From positions 204,383 to 245,546 of the forward strand of contig MU631335.1 of the NCBI GenBank assembly GCA_026770615.1: a DNA stretch of 41,164 nt, in the 5' to 3' direction. Positions within the stretch are counted from its first letter, which is position 1. Every line of letters starts with the position of its first letter. The DNA comes from Pavlovales sp. CCMP2436. Lineage: Eukaryota; Haptophyta; Pavlovophyceae; Pavlovales. Positions 39,024 to 41,164 of this stretch are shown here, piece by piece. The position numbers and the translations under genes were made by a program. Below the pieces are notes generated by a model, which worked only from the letters and a program-made list of their open reading frames with translations, was not told the DNA's origin and did not search any database.

Positions 39024-39480
39024 ATATGGGTCAAAATCCGAATTAGTGGCGCGATTCCGCACTGGGGAGGGGGAAACGTGGTGGCCGGGACGAAGAAGTA
39101 GACATTGGTCACCCCTGCGCGAGAAGTGTCAATAGCTGATGTCGAATACATAGAGCCCTCCTCGACGGTCGGAGCCCACTTGTGTGCCTCCCAGGTGCCT
39201 CTAGGTTCGACAACATACTTTGTGTAACTAACATTTCCGATTCTCAGCGTTCGGAAGCGAAAAGAAAGTCATGGTTCTCGAAGTGGTGCCGCGGAGTTAG
39301 TTGCAGATTCGTGAATGGGGCACCGCCCATTCACGAATCTGCAACTAACTGCCCCATTCACGAATCTGCAACTACTCCGCGGCACCACCTCCGGTTCCTG
39401 AGCTGCTCCGGAGGATTTTCACCGGACATTTTTTCGATTAGCCCCCCGGACTGGCCACTAATTCGGATTTTGACCCATAT
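39024..39480. mobile_element. MITE-like element with 27-base terminal inverted repeats
   Basis: The ends 39024-39050 (ATATGGGTCAAAATCCGAAT onward) and 39454-39480 are perfect inverted repeats of 27 bases. The interior of about 400 bases has no transposase. Near its right side a nested hairpin occurs (39283-39388). Size, terminal repeats and lack of coding capacity fit a non-autonomous DNA element. TATGTA-type sequence flanks both ends, but no clean target duplication is called. Confidence 0.6.
39283..39388. repeat. Nested hairpin with three arms
   Basis: GTGGTGCCGCGGAGTTAGTT and its extension to 39321 are inverted at 39351-39388. A third, shorter copy of the inner arm (CCCATTCACGAATCTGCAAC) lies between at about 39325-39350. 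The left arm can therefore pair with either of two right arms. It would form a strong cruciform or RNA hairpin. Confidence 0.75.
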
Positions 39481-39492
39481 GTATATGTATGA

Positions 39493-39632
39493 GTGCTGGT
39501 CTGAGCGCTGCGTCGCCCATTGCCTGCTGCGTGCCTTAGACGGCTGCGCTGGCTTGGGCGCCACCGCGCGTGCCGATGGATCTCCGGTAGTGTGCCCGGG
39601 CAAGGGCGTTTAGGGAGATGATCTGCTGGTTG
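39493..39632. repeat. Direct repeat of the RLE element 3' end, copy 2
   Basis: Partner of 38646-38785. This copy is continuous with the endonuclease coding fragment to its right and includes its last codons. Confidence 0.8.
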
Positions 39633-41164
39633 CTGTTTGTCGTGTTCCCACGCTGGGCAGCGATCGGGGCCAGCGCGCTCAAGCGCGCGAGCAGCAGCTG
39701 CGCATGGCCGCGTGCCGCGATCGTACCGATCGTGTCGATGAGCTGCTTCTTGATGCGCGCTGTCGCCTCCATCGGACTCACGCTCATCAGAGCGTACATC
39801 TTGCGGCCTCCCTGCGCCGCGATTTCTTTGACGAGCGAGTGCGTATCGGCGCTGACCTCACCGAAAGCGCCGATGACGATCCCGCGGATCGGCTTGACGG
39901 TGTTGAGCTTGGCCTCGATCGGGCCGATGCTGGCGTTCGGCCGTTTAGAAGGGGGTCTGGCAGCGCGAGGCCGAAGACCCTGTCCTAGGCACGAGTTTCC
40001 TGAGATACTCGGCCTCGAGAAGCTTTGCCCGGCGCGCGACGCCGGGGGGGAGGGCAGCATTATTGTCAGTCTAATAGCATGGGCAGAATGCGATAGTCCT
40101 AACCTCTATTAGCTGCAGCCGGCCCCTCGCTGGGTCGACGCGCACGACGACGTCCGGCGTGATGATGCGGAGTCTGTGCGACTGGCCGGTCAGCGCTGCC
40201 TGCGCCTGTGCGGCTGCGATGGCGGCTGGCGGGAGAACGGATGAGAAGAAGGCGGAGTCCTCTGCAACTGCGTAGCCGCCGACGTCCTTGATCGCGCTGG
40301 CAAGCGTTTGCACGATCGGGTCATGGCGGAAGTTCGACTCCTGGTTGCCTGTCCACGCTGCGGCAACGGCAATGTCGCCGTATGCGTCGAGGGGGCCTCC
40401 GCGCAGAGAGACGTTCAGCTGCTGTCCTACGAAGGGGGTACATGCAGGGCTATTGCCGGCGATATAGCGCACGCAGCATTTGCGGAACTCTGCGGGGCAC
40501 ATGTTTGTCTGTTTACCGCCGGGCAAGACAGTGAGGAAAGCACGCGGGTACTCATCAACAGCGCGATAGACAATTGCCTCGCGCGAGCGTGGGCGGTGCA
40601 TGGCGTCAATCCTGTCGTTTAGGCACTTGTGCTCCGACTCCTCAGTCTGGGCGGTAATGGCGTGCTGGAGCTTTTGAATGCCGGCGCCCATAGAGGAGAA
40701 GGGTTGCGCAAGGGGACCTGACGCGGGGGTTAGGCTGCCAGTGGGGGCTACACGTGCTTGGAGCTCCGCCCACGCTGCATCTGCACCCTTGGCGACGGCG
40801 TAGCCCGAAGCGAGGAATGGCCCCAAGTTGTAGGAGCCTCTGTCGAACGAGCCCGCGCCGATGAGCTGTGTGATGTGCGGCGTAGCATAGTAGCCCGGTA
40901 CCGTCTAGCCTGTGTTGTTAAGGGAGGGTGCAAGGAGGGGGATAACTTTTGCAACCGTGCTTACGTATGCTGCGTTGCGGAGCGGCACGCGCGCGTGCAG
41001 ACTCAGCCTCCCTAATCGTATGGGGAGTTGCTTGCGCTCGGGCCCAAGGGGCACGGCGTCGATATCGATGCCGGCGATGTCGTTCGAGAGCTCGGTGATG
41101 AGGGCGTCCATCCGCTGAGCGAGCTCAAGCGTGTGGTCGGGGTGCACGTGCTGCAGCCAGTAGT
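39536..41164 (-). pseudogene. 3' part of a non-LTR-type RT gene with restriction-like endonuclease, copy 2
   Basis: Reading from the right edge: RKQLPIRLGRLSLHARVPLR and NAAYVSTVAKVIPLL resemble the conserved post-RT segment (LP.R.GGLGLRSA...AAY.AS) of protist retroelement RTs. A stop occurs near 40905; the frame resumes with GPFLASGYAVAKGADAAWAE. Then follow a Cys-rich stretch (NMCPAEFRKCCVRYIAG), SNFRHDPIVQTLASAIKDVG, and PDVVVRVDPARGRLQLIEVR, a PD...ExR/K site of the R2-type restriction-like endonuclease that nicks the target DNA. After a TAG at 40071 and a shift at the G7 run 40045-40051, ARRAKLLEAEYLRKLV and IVIGAFGEVSADTHSL continue to 39536. The RT catalytic core lies outside the window. 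Stops make this copy defective. Confidence 0.45.

Overview
The window is most simply read as a eukaryotic, probably algal, nuclear contig carrying a block of virus-like genes about 24 kb long between mobile-element debris. No rRNA, tRNA or taxonomic marker gene was recognised. The alga suggestion rests on high GC, a spliced fibronectin-III gene whose introns begin GTGCG (a donor I associate with haptophytes), a Ty1/copia element and pieces of a non-LTR element. All family assignments were made by eye from motifs.

Layout. 1-1861: homopolymers, microsatellites and a minus-strand FN3 gene with two introns. 2942-7167: a broken copia retrotransposon without recognisable LTRs. 7628 to about 32.5 kb: mostly intronless, tightly packed genes. 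They include a 2155-residue protein, a fibre-like protein ending in a DUF3494 ice-binding-type domain, beta-rich/PAN proteins, a 1.2-kresidue Cys-rich membrane protein, tail-fibre-type repeats, a lipid trio (fatty-acid hydroxylase, patatin, Mpo1) and an F-box/ankyrin-like gene. An 830-base N gap lies at 17434-18263. 32.8-41.2 kb: a 33-residue-repeat gene, inverted repeats, foldback elements, and two copies of an RT-linked restriction-like-endonuclease tail.

How it fits together. Neighbouring genes in the central block overlap or nearly abut, with convergent pairs sharing stop-codon bases, and several start codons sit just downstream of A6-A9 tracts. That is viral-style economy. No capsid protein, polymerase, packaging ATPase or other hallmark was recognised, so the lineage (Nucleocytoviricota, Mirusviricota or other) is open. 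What remains looks like a late/structural plus lipid-metabolism segment.

Reading caution. Most long genes are broken by a single-base shift, usually in a short homopolymer. Correcting one base in each gives lengths that are exact multiples of three, so many breaks are probably sequencing errors. Three in-frame TGA codons are a separate matter, and one of them is TGG in a duplicated copy. Lengths below are given after allowing for these shifts and say so.
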